Below are positions 35,686-44,994 of a stretch of 64,000 bases of DNA, piece by piece (position 1 is the stretch's first letter; each line of letters opens with the position of its first letter). The notes beneath the pieces were generated by a model that saw nothing but the letters and a program-made list of their open reading frames with translations, ran no database searches and was not told the origin of the DNA. The DNA lies in NCBI GenBank assembly GCA_016219425.1, contig JACRNB010000011.1:1-64000 (forward strand), in the 5' to 3' direction. Position numbers and translations under genes: made by a program. This stretch comes from Betaproteobacteria bacterium (lineage in GTDB: Bacteria; Pseudomonadota; Gammaproteobacteria; Burkholderiales; Thiobacillaceae).

Positions 35686-36465
35686 ATGCGCGTCCTCTCC
35701 CTCAACCTGAACGGCATCCGTTCCGCCACCACCAAGGGCGTGTTCGACTGGCTCGCCACCCAGGACGCGGACTTCATCTGCGTGCAGGAACTCAAGGCTC
35801 AGGCCGCCGACATGACGCCCCTCATGCTCGCCCCTCCCGGCTACCACGGCGTCTTTCACTATGCCGAGAAGAAGGGCTACAGCGGCGTCGGCCTGTATTC
35901 CCGACGCAAACCGGATGCAGTGATCGAAGGCCTGGGCATCGCCGACATCGACGCCGAAGGCCGCTACCTGGAGGCGCAGTTCGGCAATCTCTCGGTGGTC
36001 TCGCTCTACCTGCCCTCCGGCTCCAGCGGTGAAGAGCGCCAGGCTGCCAAGTTCGCCTTCATGGAACGTTTTTTGCCCCGTCTGGAGGCGTTGGCCGCAA
36101 GCGGGCGCGAGGTGATTCTGTGCGGCGACTGGAACATCGCCCACCGCGAGATCGACCTGAAGAACTGGAAAGGCAACCGCAAGAATTCAGGGTTTCTGCC
36201 CGAAGAACGCGCGTGGATGAGCGACCTGTTCGAGCGTGTCGGCCTGGTCGATGTCTATCGCCAGCTTTACCCCGAGCGCGAAGGCGAGGCCTATACGTGG
36301 TGGAGCAATCGCGGCCAGGCCTGGGCGAAAAACGTCGGTTGGCGCATCGACTACCAGATTGCCACCCCCGGCATCGCCGCCCAGGCGAGGACGGCCTGCG
36401 TGTACAAGGAACAACGTTTCTCCGACCACGCACCCCTGGTCGTGGAGTACGACTACATCCTGTAA
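35686..36465 (+). CDS. xthA: Exodeoxyribonuclease III / AP endonuclease
   Basis: A 259-residue Mg-dependent DNA repair nuclease. [14 protein letters not shown] at the N-terminus, CVQELKAQ (Glu ligand, residues about 35-42), [29 protein letters not shown] (about 145-163) and a C-terminal [11 protein letters not shown] show the full active site. It removes 3' blocks and cuts abasic sites. It is divergent from glgB across 82 bases, which must hold promoters for both, and convergent with the kinase gene that ends nine bases beyond. Confidence 0.93.
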   Translation: MRVLSLNLNGIRSATTKGVFDWLATQDADFICVQELKAQAADMTPLMLAPPGYHGVFHYAEKKGYSGVGLYSRRKPDAVIEGLGIADIDAEGRYLEAQFGNLSVVSLYLPSGSSGEERQAAKFAFMERFLPRLEALAASGREVILCGDWNIAHREIDLKNWKGNRKNSGFLPEERAWMSDLFERVGLVDVYRQLYPEREGEAYTWWSNRGQAWAKNVGWRIDYQIATPGIAAQARTACVYKEQRFSDHAPLVVEYDYIL

Positions 36466-36473
36466 CCGGGATT

Positions 36474-37718
36474 TCAGGCGCCTGCGGGGCGCCGCAGCGG
36501 CAGGGTCAGCCGGAAGGTGCTGCCCTGTCCGACGACGCTTTTCACCACCTCGATGCGACCATGGTGGCCTCGGGCGATGCTGTAGGCGAGCGACAGGCCC
36601 ATGCCGGTTCCCTGGCCGACCGGCAGGGTGGAGAAAAACGGGTCGAAGATCCGCTGCATGTTCTCGGGCGGTATCCCCTTGCCGGTGTCCTCGATCTCGA
36701 CCCAGGCCTCGCGCGCATCGAACCCGGTGCGCAGTGTGATGCTGCCGCGTCCCTCGATGGCCTGGGCGGCGTTCACCAGCAGTTTGGCGAAAACCTGGTT
36801 GATCTGCGCCACCATGCATTCGACCTCCGGCAATCCGGCGTATTCCTTCCTGATCTCGGCCTTGGGCTTGATTTCGCTGGCGACGACCTCCAGCGTGCTG
36901 TCCAGCCCGGCTTCGAGTTTGACGAACTGCCAATCGGCATTGTCCACATGCGAGAAATCCTTGAGATTGCTCACGATTTTCGCCACCCGCGCCAATCCGC
37001 CGCGTGATTCGCCCAGGAGCGTCACGATGTCTTCACGGAGAAAGTCGAGATCGGCGGATTTTTTGGCCGCCGCAATCACGCTCAGGAGGGCGGGGTGTGC
37101 CGTCAGGACAGGATCGGCGGCTTCATAGGCGCTGATGACCTTCAGCAGACCTTCAACCTGGCCCTGCAAACTGCCGAGGTTGGAATTGATGAAACCGATG
37201 GGGTTGTTGATCTCGTGGGCCACACCCGCCGCCAGTTGACCGACGGATGCCATGGTCTGGGACTGGAGCAACTGGTTCTGGGCGTCGGCGAGATTGCGGT
37301 TGGTTTCCGTGAGCTGGGCGAGGTTGTTGGCGAGGCGCTGCCGCAGCGTGTTGATGCGGGTCATCGCCTTCATCTTGGCTTGCAGGATCGACTCCGGCCA
37401 ATTTTTGGCAAGGAAGTCATCGCCGCCGGCCTCGATGGCGGTAATCAGGTTTTCATGGGTGTTGGAAGCGGTGAGAAAAATGATGGGCGTCCATGCCGAC
37501 GTAGCCGCTTCGATCTGGCGAATGCGGTTGGCGGCCTCGAAACCGTCCATGACCGGCATCTCGATGTCCATGAGCACCAGATCGGGGGCGGACTCCTGGA
37601 ATTTATCCAGCGCAATCTGTCCGTTTTCGGCCAGCACCACCTCATAACCGAAACTGCCCAGGCGCGCGGCCATCACTACGGCAACGGCACGGGAATCTTC
37701 AACCAGCAGGATTTTCAT
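36474..37718 (-). CDS. Receiver-histidine kinase hybrid
   Basis: A 414-residue cytoplasmic protein. Residues 1-125 form a receiver domain with LLVEDS and phospho-Asp in LVLMDIEMPVMDG. A coiled coil (about 130-165) leads to an H-box GVAHEINNPIGFINSN and a HATPase_c domain with N-box LVNAAQAIEG, EDTGKGIPPEN and GTGMGLSLAYSIARGHHG. No membrane segment is seen, so the input is probably phosphotransfer or protein contact. The lysine of the receiver appears in AGGDDFLAKNWPES. Start ATG 37718 (MKILLVEDS) is the natural domain start. No partner regulator is adjacent. Confidence 0.9.
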   Translation of the reverse strand: MKILLVEDSRAVAVVMAARLGSFGYEVVLAENGQIALDKFQESAPDLVLMDIEMPVMDGFEAANRIRQIEAATSAWTPIIFLTASNTHENLITAIEAGGDDFLAKNWPESILQAKMKAMTRINTLRQRLANNLAQLTETNRNLADAQNQLLQSQTMASVGQLAAGVAHEINNPIGFINSNLGSLQGQVEGLLKVISAYEAADPVLTAHPALLSVIAAAKKSADLDFLREDIVTLLGESRGGLARVAKIVSNLKDFSHVDNADWQFVKLEAGLDSTLEVVASEIKPKAEIRKEYAGLPEVECMVAQINQVFAKLLVNAAQAIEGRGSITLRTGFDAREAWVEIEDTGKGIPPENMQRIFDPFFSTLPVGQGTGMGLSLAYSIARGHHGRIEVVKSVVGQGSTFRLTLPLRRPAGA

Positions 37719-37958
37719 GGGGCGTACGCTCGTGATGTGGAAGTGGTCCGCCGTGTCCTGACTCGGGCCACCCACGACGTCCGGGCGATTATTCCATCAA
37801 GCCAAACCATACGGGCAAGGGTTTGTTTTCCATGGTGACCGCCGCCCCCGTTCGCGCTTCGCGCTCGTGATTCCCCGGCGATAATGCGCGCCCCGAGCCG
37901 TGTGCCTGCTCTGTCCTGGCCGGACGCACGACCTCTCTGCAATCCTGCCGAGCGAAAA

Positions 37959-39449
37959 ATGACTTCCCCCGCTGTCTTTCACCGCCTCCTCGCCGTCCTC
38001 TTCCTCGGGTTCGCCTCCGGCCTGCCCCTGGCCCTCACCGGCCAGGCCATGCAGGCGTGGCTGTCGGTGGATGGGGTGGACATCGCCACCATCGGCTTTT
38101 TGGGCCTGGTGGGCATCCCCTACACCTTCAAGTTCCTCTGGGCGCCGCTGATGGACCGCTTTGAGCCGCCCCTGCTCGGGCGGCGGCGCGGCTGGCTGGT
38201 GCTGACCCAGTTGGGCCTGGCGGGGGTGCTGTACTGGATGGCCTCGGTATCCCCCGTCGCCACCCCCCTGCTGTTCGCCGCCGCCGCCGTGGCGGTGGCG
38301 TTCTTCTCCGCCTCGCAGGATGTGGTGATCGACGCCTACCGCACCGATGTGCTGGAACCGCGCGAACGCGGCCTGGGTTCGTCCATGTCCGTGTTCGGCT
38401 ACCGCCTGGCCATGATCCTGTCCGGCGGCATCGCCCTGATCTGGGCCGAGCAGTGGGGCAGTTGGGGCGCGGTGTACCGGGTGATGGCGGGCATCATGCT
38501 GGCGGCGGCGGCGGTCTCGCTGCTCACCCTGCCGCGCGTGAGCAGCGCCTCCAAGCCCCTGGCCTCGGACGCGGGGCGCGAGTTGCTGGGCTTTCTCGCC
38601 ATGCTGGCCGGGGTGCTGACGGGCGCGTTCGCGGCGCGCTGGGTGTTGATGGGCCTGGGGCTGGACCCGAACGACGCCAACAAGTGGATTCAGCTCCTGT
38701 TCGTGCTGGCCGGCATCGCCGCGGCCCTGCCGTTGGGGGCGTGGGCGGCGCGGCGGGTGGGGTTCGAGACCCTGAACCAGTCGCTCGCCAGCTTCTTCCG
38801 CCAACCCGGCGCGTGGGCCTTTCTGCTGCTCATCGTGCTCTACAAGCTGGGGGACGCCTTCGCCGGCAGTCTGTCCACCGCCTTTCTCATCAAGGGCATG
38901 GCCTTCACCCAGGCGGAGGTGGGCATCGTCAACAAGATCATCGGCATCTGGCTCACCATCTTCGGCGCGATCCTGGCCGGGGCGCTGATGCTGCGTCTGA
39001 CCCTGTTCCAGGCCCTGTTTGCCTTCGGCGTGCTGCAACTGGCCTCCAACTTCGGCTTCTACGCCCTGGCGGTGCTGGGCAAGGGGGCCTGGGGCAGCTT
39101 TACCCTGGCGCCGTTCGATCTGGGCTTTGTCGCGCTCGCCACGCCATCCGAGATCGACGGCCTGCTGATGGCCGCCATCGCCGGCGAGAACGTCACCAGC
39201 GGCATGGGCACGGCGGCCTTCGTCGCCCTGCTCATGGGCCTGTGCAACCACCAGTTCACCGCCACCCACTACGCCCTGCTCTCGGCCCTGGCGGCGGTGG
39301 GACGCATCTATGTCAGCCCGGTGTCCGGCGTGCTGTCGGAATCCATCGGCTGGCCGGCGTTCTTCGTGTTTTCCGCCGTGGCCGCCGCGCCCGGCATCTG
39401 GATGGTGTGGCGCATGCGCGCCGCCATCGCGGGCATCTCGCAGCGCTGA
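37959..39449 (+). CDS. ampG: AmpG-like muropeptide MFS transporter
   Basis: A 496-residue permease with 12-14 membrane helices. [21 protein letters not shown] (split here as the first helix), [16 protein letters not shown] (residues about 50-65), [16 protein letters not shown] and [20 protein letters not shown] are typical of AmpG, which imports anhydro-muropeptides for cell-wall recycling. The ATG at 37959 is preceded by GAGCGAAAA with no strong Shine-Dalgarno. It is a single-gene unit. Confidence 0.88.
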   Translation: MTSPAVFHRLLAVLFLGFASGLPLALTGQAMQAWLSVDGVDIATIGFLGLVGIPYTFKFLWAPLMDRFEPPLLGRRRGWLVLTQLGLAGVLYWMASVSPVATPLLFAAAAVAVAFFSASQDVVIDAYRTDVLEPRERGLGSSMSVFGYRLAMILSGGIALIWAEQWGSWGAVYRVMAGIMLAAAAVSLLTLPRVSSASKPLASDAGRELLGFLAMLAGVLTGAFAARWVLMGLGLDPNDANKWIQLLFVLAGIAAALPLGAWAARRVGFETLNQSLASFFRQPGAWAFLLLIVLYKLGDAFAGSLSTAFLIKGMAFTQAEVGIVNKIIGIWLTIFGAILAGALMLRLTLFQALFAFGVLQLASNFGFYALAVLGKGAWGSFTLAPFDLGFVALATPSEIDGLLMAAIAGENVTSGMGTAAFVALLMGLCNHQFTATHYALLSALAAVGRIYVSPVSGVLSESIGWPAFFVFSAVAAAPGIWMVWRMRAAIAGISQR

Positions 39450-39461
39450 AGGCGCACCGGC

Positions 39462-39477
39462 TGGTATATGCATACCA
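39462..39477. promoter_or_regulatory. Palindrome upstream of the chemoreceptor gene
   Basis: TGGTAT-ATGC-ATACCA is a perfect inverted repeat in the gap between ampG and the chemoreceptor gene, about 90 bases before the latter. It looks like an operator for a dimeric regulator, but no second copy was found. Confidence 0.35.
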
Positions 39478-39516
39478 TGCGGCGTTGCGGTCACGGGTCC
39501 GATGTTATTGGCGTTG

Positions 39517-39535
39517 CCGTCCCGGGGAGGGACGG
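39517..39535. other. GC hairpin in the chemoreceptor leader
   Basis: CCGTCCC-GGGGA-GGGACGG forms a perfect 7-bp stem about 30 bases before the ATG at 39566. There is no T-run. It may affect leader structure or be incidental. Confidence 0.35.
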
Positions 39536-39565
39536 TCATTCCCCTTCACGCAGTCGGAGACGGTC

Positions 39566-40693
39566 ATGTTCTTTAGTCGAAACAACAAGGAATCAGACGA
39601 GTTACGCCAACGTCTGACCGCGCTGGAGGGCGAAAACCGCCATTTGCACGAACAACTCGACCTCGCAACGACGACGCGCGATGACGAATATGTCCGCGTC
39701 AGCCGGCTGGAACAGAAGTCCGCCCTGTTCGACGGACTGGGTCGGCACATCGCCAGTTTCAGCGACACCATCCGGGAATCGCAGACCTCGCTTGCCGCCT
39801 TGGCGCAGGTCATGAAGCGGGAAACGGAGGATGTGGTGCACGCCTGCCATGATGTGGGCGACAACCTCCAGATCATCGAGCGCATGTCCATCAACATGGG
39901 CGGGCTGGTGGATCGCATGAACCAGACCGCCAGTGCGGTCGCGCAGTTGCACCAACGCACCGGCGAGATCGACGGCATCGTCAAGCTGATTCAGGAGATT
40001 GCGGATCAGACCAATCTGCTCGCCCTCAATGCCGCCATCGAGGCGGCCCGTGCGGGCGAATACGGACGCGGCTTCGCGGTGGTGGCGGATGAGGTGCGCA
40101 AGCTGGCGGAACGCACACGCGGCGCCACCAACGAAATTTCCACCCTGGTGCAGACGGTGCAGGACGAGGCCACGCAGGTGCGCAACCAGGTGCAGGTGGA
40201 CCCGGAACATACCCAGCGCATCGGTGAAGACGGTCAGCGCGCCTATTCCGGCATGAAACAGTTGACGGCGACCTCGGGGCAGATGATCGGCGCCATTGCC
40301 GCCAGCGCGTTGCGCAGCTTTGTGGAGACCGCGAAGGTGGACCACCTGGTATTCAAGATGGAGATCTACAAGGTCTTCCTGGGGTTGTCCGACAAGCAGG
40401 AAACCGATTTCGCCAGTCATACCGCCTGTCGCCTCGGCAAGTGGTACTACGAGGGCGATGGCAAGAGCTGCTTCTCCCGGTTGCCGGGCTATGCGGAGGT
40501 GGAGCCGCCCCACATCGCGGTGCATCGTCATGGCGTGGACGCCGTGCGCCTGTTCCGTACCGGCGAGCCCTCTCTGGGGCTGGAGGCCTTGGGGAGGATG
40601 GAGGAGGCCAGCGCGAAGGTGTTGCGCAACCTGGAAACCATGGCCGCCAGCGGCGCGAGCGATCCGTCCATTCTCTGCGCGGCGGTGCACTAA
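39566..40693 (+). CDS. Cytoplasmic methyl-accepting chemotaxis-like protein with CZB domain
   Basis: A 375-residue soluble receptor with no membrane segment. A coiled coil (residues about 10-110) leads to a short signalling hairpin with [41 protein letters not shown] written here in parts: [19 protein letters not shown] and [16 protein letters not shown] (about 150-195). The C-terminal CZB zinc-binding domain (about 265-375) shows [27 protein letters not shown] and [10 protein letters not shown], giving the three-His one-Cys set. Related receptors such as Helicobacter TlpD sense oxidants or zinc. It is followed by a diguanylate cyclase gene. Confidence 0.88.
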   Translation: MFFSRNNKESDELRQRLTALEGENRHLHEQLDLATTTRDDEYVRVSRLEQKSALFDGLGRHIASFSDTIRESQTSLAALAQVMKRETEDVVHACHDVGDNLQIIERMSINMGGLVDRMNQTASAVAQLHQRTGEIDGIVKLIQEIADQTNLLALNAAIEAARAGEYGRGFAVVADEVRKLAERTRGATNEISTLVQTVQDEATQVRNQVQVDPEHTQRIGEDGQRAYSGMKQLTATSGQMIGAIAASALRSFVETAKVDHLVFKMEIYKVFLGLSDKQETDFASHTACRLGKWYYEGDGKSCFSRLPGYAEVEPPHIAVHRHGVDAVRLFRTGEPSLGLEALGRMEEASAKVLRNLETMAASGASDPSILCAAVH

Positions 40694-40768
40694 AGGGGGA
40701 GCGAGACGGGCCGAGAACCCGCCTGCACCCCCGATAATCGGAGCGGTCCTTCCGCAGGAGCGCCTTAG

Positions 40769-42700
40769 GTGCAACACCTGTTTCACCCCGTCCGTCTGCT
40801 CCTGACCCAGTTCCGACGTCCCTGGGTCGTAGCCGCATGCGCGCTGGTGATGGCAGGCCTGCTGGCGGCCCTGGCGCAGGGGATGTTCGGTCGCATCCTT
40901 GACCAGTTGGAAGCCACCGGAAGGGAGCTCGCCGGACTGGGCGGCGTGGCGCGGGTCCGGGCCGTGCTGCAACCCTTGCAGGAACATCGCGGCCTCGATC
41001 ATGCCGTTCTCCACGGCGATCCGGCCCTGGGGATGCGCCGCACAGCCAGCGCGATGCGCGTGGATGCCGCCTTCGCGGCCCTGCTGACGCACCCCGGCCT
41101 GATGCCGGAGCACAGGACCGAGGCCGTCCAGATGCAGAACACATGGCGCAGCCTGCTGTTGGCGAACGGAGAAGACCGTTTTGACGCGCATAGCGCGCTG
41201 ATCGACCGTCTGCTGGAACTCGCGCGCCGGGTCATCGACGACAGCGGCCTGATCCTGGATGCCGACGCCGGCGCCTACCACCTGATCGGGGCGCTGGATG
41301 TCATGCTGGGCTTCACCCTGGAGCGCGCGGCCCAGTTGCGCGGCCTGCACGCGGCCCTGCTCGCCAGCGGCGGCGCGGATGTGCGCCTGCGCGGCGAACT
41401 GGTGGTGTGCGCCAGCGCCCTGGACGACGAGCGCAAACTGGTCAGTCATCACGTCGCCGCCCTGTTGCGCTACCGCCCCGACCTGGCTGCCGAACTGGGC
41501 GATCTGCCGACCCGGCTGGAGCAGGCGACCCTGACCCTGCGCCGCCTGGTGCGCGAGCATGTAGCGGCCCCCGGTGCGGAATTGAGCGCCGAGATGTTCT
41601 TCGAGCAGGCCAGCGTGGTCATTGGCGACGGTTACGCACTGTTCGACCGCACCCTGGCCCTGACTGAACGCATCCTGCATGTCCGCATGGAAGAGCAACG
41701 CCGGGAACTGGGCTGGCGCATCGCCGGCATGCTGGCCCTGCTCCTGACCATCGCCTATCTGTTCGTGGGCGTGGTGCAAAGCGTGCGCGACTCGCGCCGC
41801 GCGGAAGCGGAACGCCTGCTGGCGGCGCGGGTGTTCGAGCACGCGGGCGAAGCGATCATGGTGACGGATGCCGACAACCGCATCGTCAAGGTCAACCCCG
41901 CCTTCAACGCCATCACCGGCTATGCGACCGAGGAGGTGCTGGGCCAGACCCCGGGCCGATTCAAATCCGGCCACCACGACGCCGCCTTCTACCGGGCCTT
42001 GTGGCGCAGCCTGAACGAAACCGGCGCATGGGAAGGCGAGATCTGGGACCGTCGCCGCAATGGCGAGATCTATCCGAAATGGCTCACGATCAACGCCATC
42101 CGCGACCCGGAAGGGCCGTTGCGCCATTACGTCGCCCTGTTCACCGACATCAGCGAACGCAAACGCAGCGAGGAACGCATCCGCCACCTGGCCGAGCACG
42201 ACGCCCTCACCGGCCTGCCCAACCGCGCCCTGTTGCAGGATCGCCTGAGCCAGGCGATGGCGCGGGCGGAACGCGCGCACAGCCGGCTCGCCCTGCTCTA
42301 TGTGGACCTGGACCGCTTCAAGCAGATCAACGACACCCTGGGTCATCCGGTCGGCGATGCGCTGTTGCAGGAAATGTCGCGGCGTCTTCAGGCCACGGTA
42401 CGGGCCTCGGACACGGTATGCCGCCAGGGCGGCGACGAATTCCTGGTGCTGCTGGACGAGATCGAGAGCAGCGAAGATGTAGCGCGGGTGGCGCAAAAGA
42501 TGATCGAAACCCTGGCTCAGCCCTTCCGGGTGGCCAGCCACGACCTGTGCATCACCACCTCCATCGGCATCAGTCTCTATCCCGACGACAGCACGGATGT
42601 GGCCTCCCTGATCCGAAACGCCGACATCGCCCTGTATCGCGCCAAGGAAGGCGGGCGCAACGCCTTCCGGTTCTGCAACGACGACACGAATCCGCGCTGA
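40769..42700 (+). CDS. Membrane PAS-GGDEF diguanylate cyclase
   Basis: A 643-residue protein. An N-terminal helix (residues about 18-37), a helical periplasmic sensor (about 40-305) with LQPLQEHRGLDHAVLHGD resembling nitrate/nitrite-sensing NIT-like domains, and a second helix (about 313-332) are followed by a PAS domain with PAC (about 350-470). Last is a GGDEF domain (about 475-640) with intact active site RQGGDEFLVLL and LYVDLDRFKQINDTLGH. It should make cyclic di-GMP. There is no EAL domain. GTG 40769 has CAGGAG eight bases upstream. Confidence 0.9.
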   Translation: MQHLFHPVRLLLTQFRRPWVVAACALVMAGLLAALAQGMFGRILDQLEATGRELAGLGGVARVRAVLQPLQEHRGLDHAVLHGDPALGMRRTASAMRVDAAFAALLTHPGLMPEHRTEAVQMQNTWRSLLLANGEDRFDAHSALIDRLLELARRVIDDSGLILDADAGAYHLIGALDVMLGFTLERAAQLRGLHAALLASGGADVRLRGELVVCASALDDERKLVSHHVAALLRYRPDLAAELGDLPTRLEQATLTLRRLVREHVAAPGAELSAEMFFEQASVVIGDGYALFDRTLALTERILHVRMEEQRRELGWRIAGMLALLLTIAYLFVGVVQSVRDSRRAEAERLLAARVFEHAGEAIMVTDADNRIVKVNPAFNAITGYATEEVLGQTPGRFKSGHHDAAFYRALWRSLNETGAWEGEIWDRRRNGEIYPKWLTINAIRDPEGPLRHYVALFTDISERKRSEERIRHLAEHDALTGLPNRALLQDRLSQAMARAERAHSRLALLYVDLDRFKQINDTLGHPVGDALLQEMSRRLQATVRASDTVCRQGGDEFLVLLDEIESSEDVARVAQKMIETLAQPFRVASHDLCITTSIGISLYPDDSTDVASLIRNADIALYRAKEGGRNAFRFCNDDTNPR

Positions 42701-42739
42701 AACGCAGCGCCGCCCGCCCCTCAGCAACCAGGAAACCTC

Positions 42740-43720
42740 ATGACCCATCGCGCCCTGATGCTGCGCAACACCCCCGAATTCACCGCCGACGTTGAGGAGA
42801 TCGAAACCTCCGGCCTGCCCGAGGGCGAGGTGTTGATTCGGGCAAGCCATTCCACCCTCAACTACAAGGACGCCCTGGCGCTGTGCAACCGCAGCCCCGT
42901 CGTGCGCATCTGGCCCATGGTGGCGGGGATCGACGCGGCGGGAACGGTGGAGGCTTCCGACCACCCCGACTTCCGCCCCGGCGACGCCGTAACGGTGAAC
43001 GGCTGGGGCATGGGCGAGACGCGCTGGGGCGGCCTGAGCCAGCGCGTGCGCGTCCCGGCGGCCTGGCCGGTGCGCCTGCCCTCCCCGTTCGGCCCGTTCG
43101 AGGCCGCCGCCCTGGGCACCGCCGGCTATACCGCCGCCCTCTGCGTACTCGCCCTGGAGCGGCATGGTCTGACGCCGGAGGACGGCCCGGTGCTGGTCAC
43201 CGGGGCCACCGGCGGGGTCGGTTCCGTTGCCACCATGCTCCTGGCCCGAGCCGGGTATCCGGTAGTCGCCGTGACCGGAAAGAGGGACGACGCAGACTAC
43301 CTGCGGGGCCTGGGCGCCATCGAGGTGCGGGATCGCACCGAGTTCACCGCAGCGGGCAAGCCCCTGCAGAAGGAACGCTACGCCGGGGCCGTGGACGCCC
43401 TGGGCAGCCACGCCCTCGCCAATGTCTGCGCGCAGGTCCGGCGCAACGGCGCGGTGGCCGCCTGTGGCCTGGCCATGGGCATGGATTTTCCCGCCAGCGT
43501 GGCCCCCTTCATCCTGCGCGGCATCGCGCTATACGGCATCGACTCGGTCTATGCCACGCAGGCGCGCAGGCAGGCGGCCTGGACACTGCTGGCGCAACGC
43601 CTGTCTCCCGCCGACCTGGCGGGCATCGTGCAGAAGATCGGTCTGGAGGAAGCGCCCACCGCCGCCGCGCACATGCTGGCGGGACAGGTGAAGGGACGCT
43701 ATGTGGTGGATCTAGCTTGA
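42740..43720 (+). CDS. acuI: YhdH/AcuI-type NADPH-dependent oxidoreductase
   Basis: A 326-residue zinc-free MDR-family reductase. Visible are HSTLNYKDALAL (residues about 35-46), AGIDAAGTVE (about 61-70), the NADPH site VTGATGGVGSVA (about 152-163) and a C-terminal GRYVVDL. YhdH/AcuI members reduce acrylyl-CoA to propionyl-CoA. GLGAIEVRDR and the missing zinc ligands support the subgroup. It is a single gene, preceded by AGGAAACC. Confidence 0.88.
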   Translation: MTHRALMLRNTPEFTADVEEIETSGLPEGEVLIRASHSTLNYKDALALCNRSPVVRIWPMVAGIDAAGTVEASDHPDFRPGDAVTVNGWGMGETRWGGLSQRVRVPAAWPVRLPSPFGPFEAAALGTAGYTAALCVLALERHGLTPEDGPVLVTGATGGVGSVATMLLARAGYPVVAVTGKRDDADYLRGLGAIEVRDRTEFTAAGKPLQKERYAGAVDALGSHALANVCAQVRRNGAVAACGLAMGMDFPASVAPFILRGIALYGIDSVYATQARRQAAWTLLAQRLSPADLAGIVQKIGLEEAPTAAAHMLAGQVKGRYVVDLA

Positions 43721-43730
43721 GGTCTGGGGC

Positions 43731-43977
43731 GGTTCAACCTAGAAGCCTCAGTTGGACGCGCCCGAGTGTGCGGTTTTCGCGCCGTCTGGCAAGGCGCGAC
43801 GACGCGGCGGGGCCGGCCCCGCAAGGAGGAGCAACGCCGCCAGGCGGCGCGAAAACCGTGCAATCGGGCGCGTAGCGGCCCCGCCCAATGGGTGAGCGTT
43901 CCCGGAGGCGCAAACGCCCGCATCCATGCGGCCTCACGAGGGCCAAGGAGCGGTCAACTGAGGTTTCTAGGTTCAAC
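43731..43977. repeat. 247-base nested inverted-repeat element
   Basis: The ends are imperfect inverted repeats: left GGTTCAACCTAGAAGCCTCA (from 43731) and right TGAGGTTTCTAGGTTCAAC (43959-43977), about 20 of 22 matched over the core. Inside, CGGTTTTCGCGCCGTCTGG (43771-43789) pairs with CCAGGCGGCGCGAAAACCG (43840-43858), and ACGCGCCCGA with TCGGGCGCGT outside that. No open reading frame of its own is credible. It looks like a MITE-like or structured intergenic element, and its right end supplies the stop codon of the response regulator gene. Confidence 0.8.
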
Positions 43978-44625
43978 AAGTTTGAAGCCGACCCCGCGCA
44001 CATTGCGGATCCAGTCGGCCCCCAGCTTCTTGCGCAGGTTGTGCAGATGCACCTCCACGGCATTGCTGCTGACGTCGCCCTCCCATCCGTAGAGACGCTC
44101 CTCCAGTTGCTCCTTGGAGAACACGGCGCCCGGCGTTTCCAGCAGGGTCTCCAGCAGGGTGAACTCCCGCTGTGAGAGCTTCAGGGGAACGCCGTCCAGG
44201 CGCACTTCACGGGTCAGCGGGTGCAGTTGCAACGCCCCCAGACACATTTCCGGGCGGGCGCGGCCCGCATGGCGGCGCACCAGCGCACGGGCGCGCGCCA
44301 CCAGTTCATTCAGGTCAAACGGCTTCACCAGATAATCGTCCGCACCCAGGTTGAGGCCGGCGACTCGATCACCAACCGCATCCCGCGCGGTAACGATCAG
44401 CACCGGGACATGGTTGTCGGCCTGGCGCAAATGCTTGAGCAGCACCAGCCCATCCTGGCCGGGCAGCCCCAGATCCAGCACCAGCAGGGCGTACACCTCA
44501 TTACCCAGCAAGGTTTCCGCCTCCTTGCCGTCGCGCGTCCAGTGCACGGAAAACCCCGCCATGCGCAGGCCTTGTTCCATGGCGGCGCCAATGAGGGGAT
44601 CGTCTTCGGCAATCAGGAGTTTCAT
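43954..44625 (-). CDS. OmpR/QseB/PmrA-type response regulator without kinase
   Basis: A 223-residue two-domain regulator. The receiver (residues 1-118) has LLIAEDDPLIG, phospho-Asp in LVLDLGLPGQDG and LVKPFD; the C-terminal winged helix (about 130-220) has LSQREFTLLETLLETPGAVFSK split around the recognition helix, and VEVHLHNLRKKLG then GVGFKL. The family's cognate kinase gene normally follows at once; here the gene instead ends in the inverted-repeat element, whose TIR encodes the final EPRNLS and the TGA. It is therefore orphaned here. The start ATG is at 44625. It lies downstream of the small secreted protein gene, beyond a terminator. Confidence 0.88.
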   Translation of the reverse strand: MKLLIAEDDPLIGAAMEQGLRMAGFSVHWTRDGKEAETLLGNEVYALLVLDLGLPGQDGLVLLKHLRQADNHVPVLIVTARDAVGDRVAGLNLGADDYLVKPFDLNELVARARALVRRHAGRARPEMCLGALQLHPLTREVRLDGVPLKLSQREFTLLETLLETPGAVFSKEQLEERLYGWEGDVSSNAVEVHLHNLRKKLGADWIRNVRGVGFKLVEPRNLS

Positions 44626-44679
44626 GGGGTCAGGAGATACAGGGTCGTCCGGGGAATTTTGTATGGGTCTCGCACCAAA

Positions 44680-44714
44680 GAAAAAGGGCCAGGCGCCCAA
44701 GGCAGCCTGGCCCT
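44680..44714 (-). terminator. Rho-independent terminator of the Ala/Lys-rich gene
   Basis: On the minus strand AGGGCCAGGC-loop-GCCTGGCCCT is followed by TTTTT (44681-44685). The 10-bp perfect stem (44685-44694 with 44705-44714) begins 17 bases after the stop of the small secreted protein gene. Confidence 0.88.
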
Positions 44715-44730
44715 CCAAGCAAGCAGTTGC

Positions 44731-44994
44731 TTACTTCTTGGCAGCAGGAGCAGCAGCGGGAGCGGCTTCCTTCTTGGCATCAGCAGCGGGAGCGGCGGCG
44801 TCAGCCTTCTTGGCTTCCTTCTTGGCCTTGGCGGCCTTGGCGGGCTTGGCTTCCTTCTTGGCTTCAGCGGCGGGGGCGGCGGGAGCAGCAGCGGCGGCAG
44901 CAGGAGCGGCATCCTTCTTGGGGGCGTCAGCGGCTTGAGCGCCGAAAGAGATCAGGGAAGCAGCGGCCAGCAGGGCGATCAGGGACTTGGACAT
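44731..44994 (-). CDS. Small secreted Ala/Lys-rich low-complexity protein
   Basis: An 87-residue protein with a signal peptide (MSKSLIALLAAASLISFGAQA, cleaved before ADAPKK). The remaining 66 residues are almost only Ala, Lys, Pro, Glu and Asp in quasi-repeats such as EAKKEAKPAKAAKAKKEAKK. The mature form is probably an unstructured or helical polycation in the periplasm. Similar proteins are seen downstream of acid- or metal-responsive regulators, but no function is known to me. AGGAG precedes the ATG. A PmrA-box-like direct repeat lies 82-98 bases upstream and a terminator follows. Confidence 0.8.
   Translation of the reverse strand: MSKSLIALLAAASLISFGAQAADAPKKDAAPAAAAAAPAAPAAEAKKEAKPAKAAKAKKEAKKADAAAPAADAKKEAAPAAAPAAKK

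Noticed and set aside
35604-35795. N-terminal extension of GlgB by 64 codons
   Set aside because: The extension would overlap the xthA start and matches nothing in the branching enzyme family; MPDSLERLL is the natural start.
39602-43411. A 1269-codon open frame on the minus strand
   Set aside because: It runs antisense to four well-supported genes (chemoreceptor, GGDEF, YhdH) and its composition (His, Gln, Gly, Arg rich) is that of a GC-rich shadow frame.
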